A model generated the notes under the pieces. That model was not told where the DNA came from, ran no database searches, and saw nothing but the letters and a program-made list of their open reading frames with translations. The translations under genes and the position numbers were made by a program. Shown piece by piece: positions 63,481-64,000 of a DNA stretch of 64,000 nt; the first letter of the stretch is position 1; each line of letters opens with the position of its first letter. This DNA comes from Alnus glutinosa (lineage: Eukaryota; Streptophyta; Magnoliopsida; Fagales; Betulaceae), in contig NC_084896.1 of the NCBI RefSeq assembly GCF_958979055.1, positions 6,018,501-6,082,500 of the forward strand, given 5' to 3'.

Positions 63481-64000
63481 AGAAAACCAACACTAGCTGA
63501 CAAATAGCACAGGGAGTCATCGGTGACGACACGTGTATACCACGTGCCCTCACAGAGTTTGCAAAATAATATTTTAAGATGGTGTAGCAAAAATGGACAT
63601 ATGACACTAACAGAGTTTGCAAAATTTGATGGAAAAGTGACAGAATGACCCAATTCAAACATGCGAAAAAGTTAAGGAGTTAATGTCGAACATTAAAAAG
63701 TTAAGGGGCATTTTCAAATCGCACGTCAACTTAGGAATTTATTATACATTTACCCTAAATATTAACTAACATATATGATAGCGCATATTAAGTTAGTAAC
63801 ATTAACAATGTTAGTTCAATAACATTAATATGTGCAGCAAAAAAAAATATAAATAACATTAATATGTTCCCATATATAACTAGTTAATATCATATATGTT
63901 AATGTTAGGTTAGCCGATTATAAGGGAATTTTGAGAGAAATTTGAGTGAAATTTAATGCAAAGTTTTAATTTTGAAAATTAAACTTAAATTGTTTTATTA
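63481..64000. other. Right edge, nothing recognised
   Basis: AT-rich sequence. A direct repeat (cactaacagagtttgcaaaa and cctcacagagtttgcaaaa near 63548 and 63605) is the only structure seen. Confidence 0.4.

Overview
This window is nuclear DNA of a flowering plant, almost certainly a woody eudicot (the clade is my inference). The evidence is GT-AG introns in plant gene families, AT-rich spacers, many retrotransposons and MITE-like elements, and a plastid-targeted enzyme of the aspartate pathway. No prokaryotic operon, CRISPR array, rRNA or convincing tRNA gene was seen.

Host genes, left to right: the 3' part of a NOC4 ribosome-biogenesis gene (+, 369-4137); a complete four-exon clade-type PP2C phosphatase (-, 5685-8181); a broken PHT4-type anion transporter (+, pieces near 11650-11970 and 25395-25760); a complete six-exon glutamate-receptor-like channel closest to GLR3.2 (+, 31216-35543); an intronless plastid homoserine kinase (+, 37308-38402); a complete five-exon tonoplast sugar transporter TST2/MSSP2 (-, 42278-47177); and a small unrecognised minus-strand gene candidate near 53420-54260. 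For the complete genes the exon lengths I read add up to whole codon numbers (384, 936, 364 and 739 aa). These are unrelated single genes, not a pathway cluster.

The most unusual part is 11.6-25.8 kb. A PHT4 exon is split by about 13.4 kb of nested transposons. A non-autonomous LTR element (minus orientation, no gag-pol) occurs twice, at 11971-18670 and 21773-25394. About 130 bp of the same PHT4 exon is duplicated in front of each copy. Between the copies lies a truncated Ty3/Gypsy Tat-type element (18671-21640). Copy 1 also holds a 3.3-kb solo LTR with a 5-bp target duplication, and copy 2 preserves the empty site. Both copies carry a hAT-like insertion (8-bp target duplication) in one LTR and a long-TIR Mutator-like element in the internal region. 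The locus therefore records an order of events: nested insertions, then a segmental duplication by unequal recombination, then a later insertion.

The second accessory region is 48-64 kb. It holds a Ty1/Copia element of the Ale type (54404-59910; 116-bp LTRs, 5-bp target duplication), several MITEs with 3-bp TAA/TTA target duplications, palindromic MITEs and retroposon tails. No new defence or biosynthetic system was found; the value of the window lies in datable nested structure and a few odd ORFs inside mobile elements.
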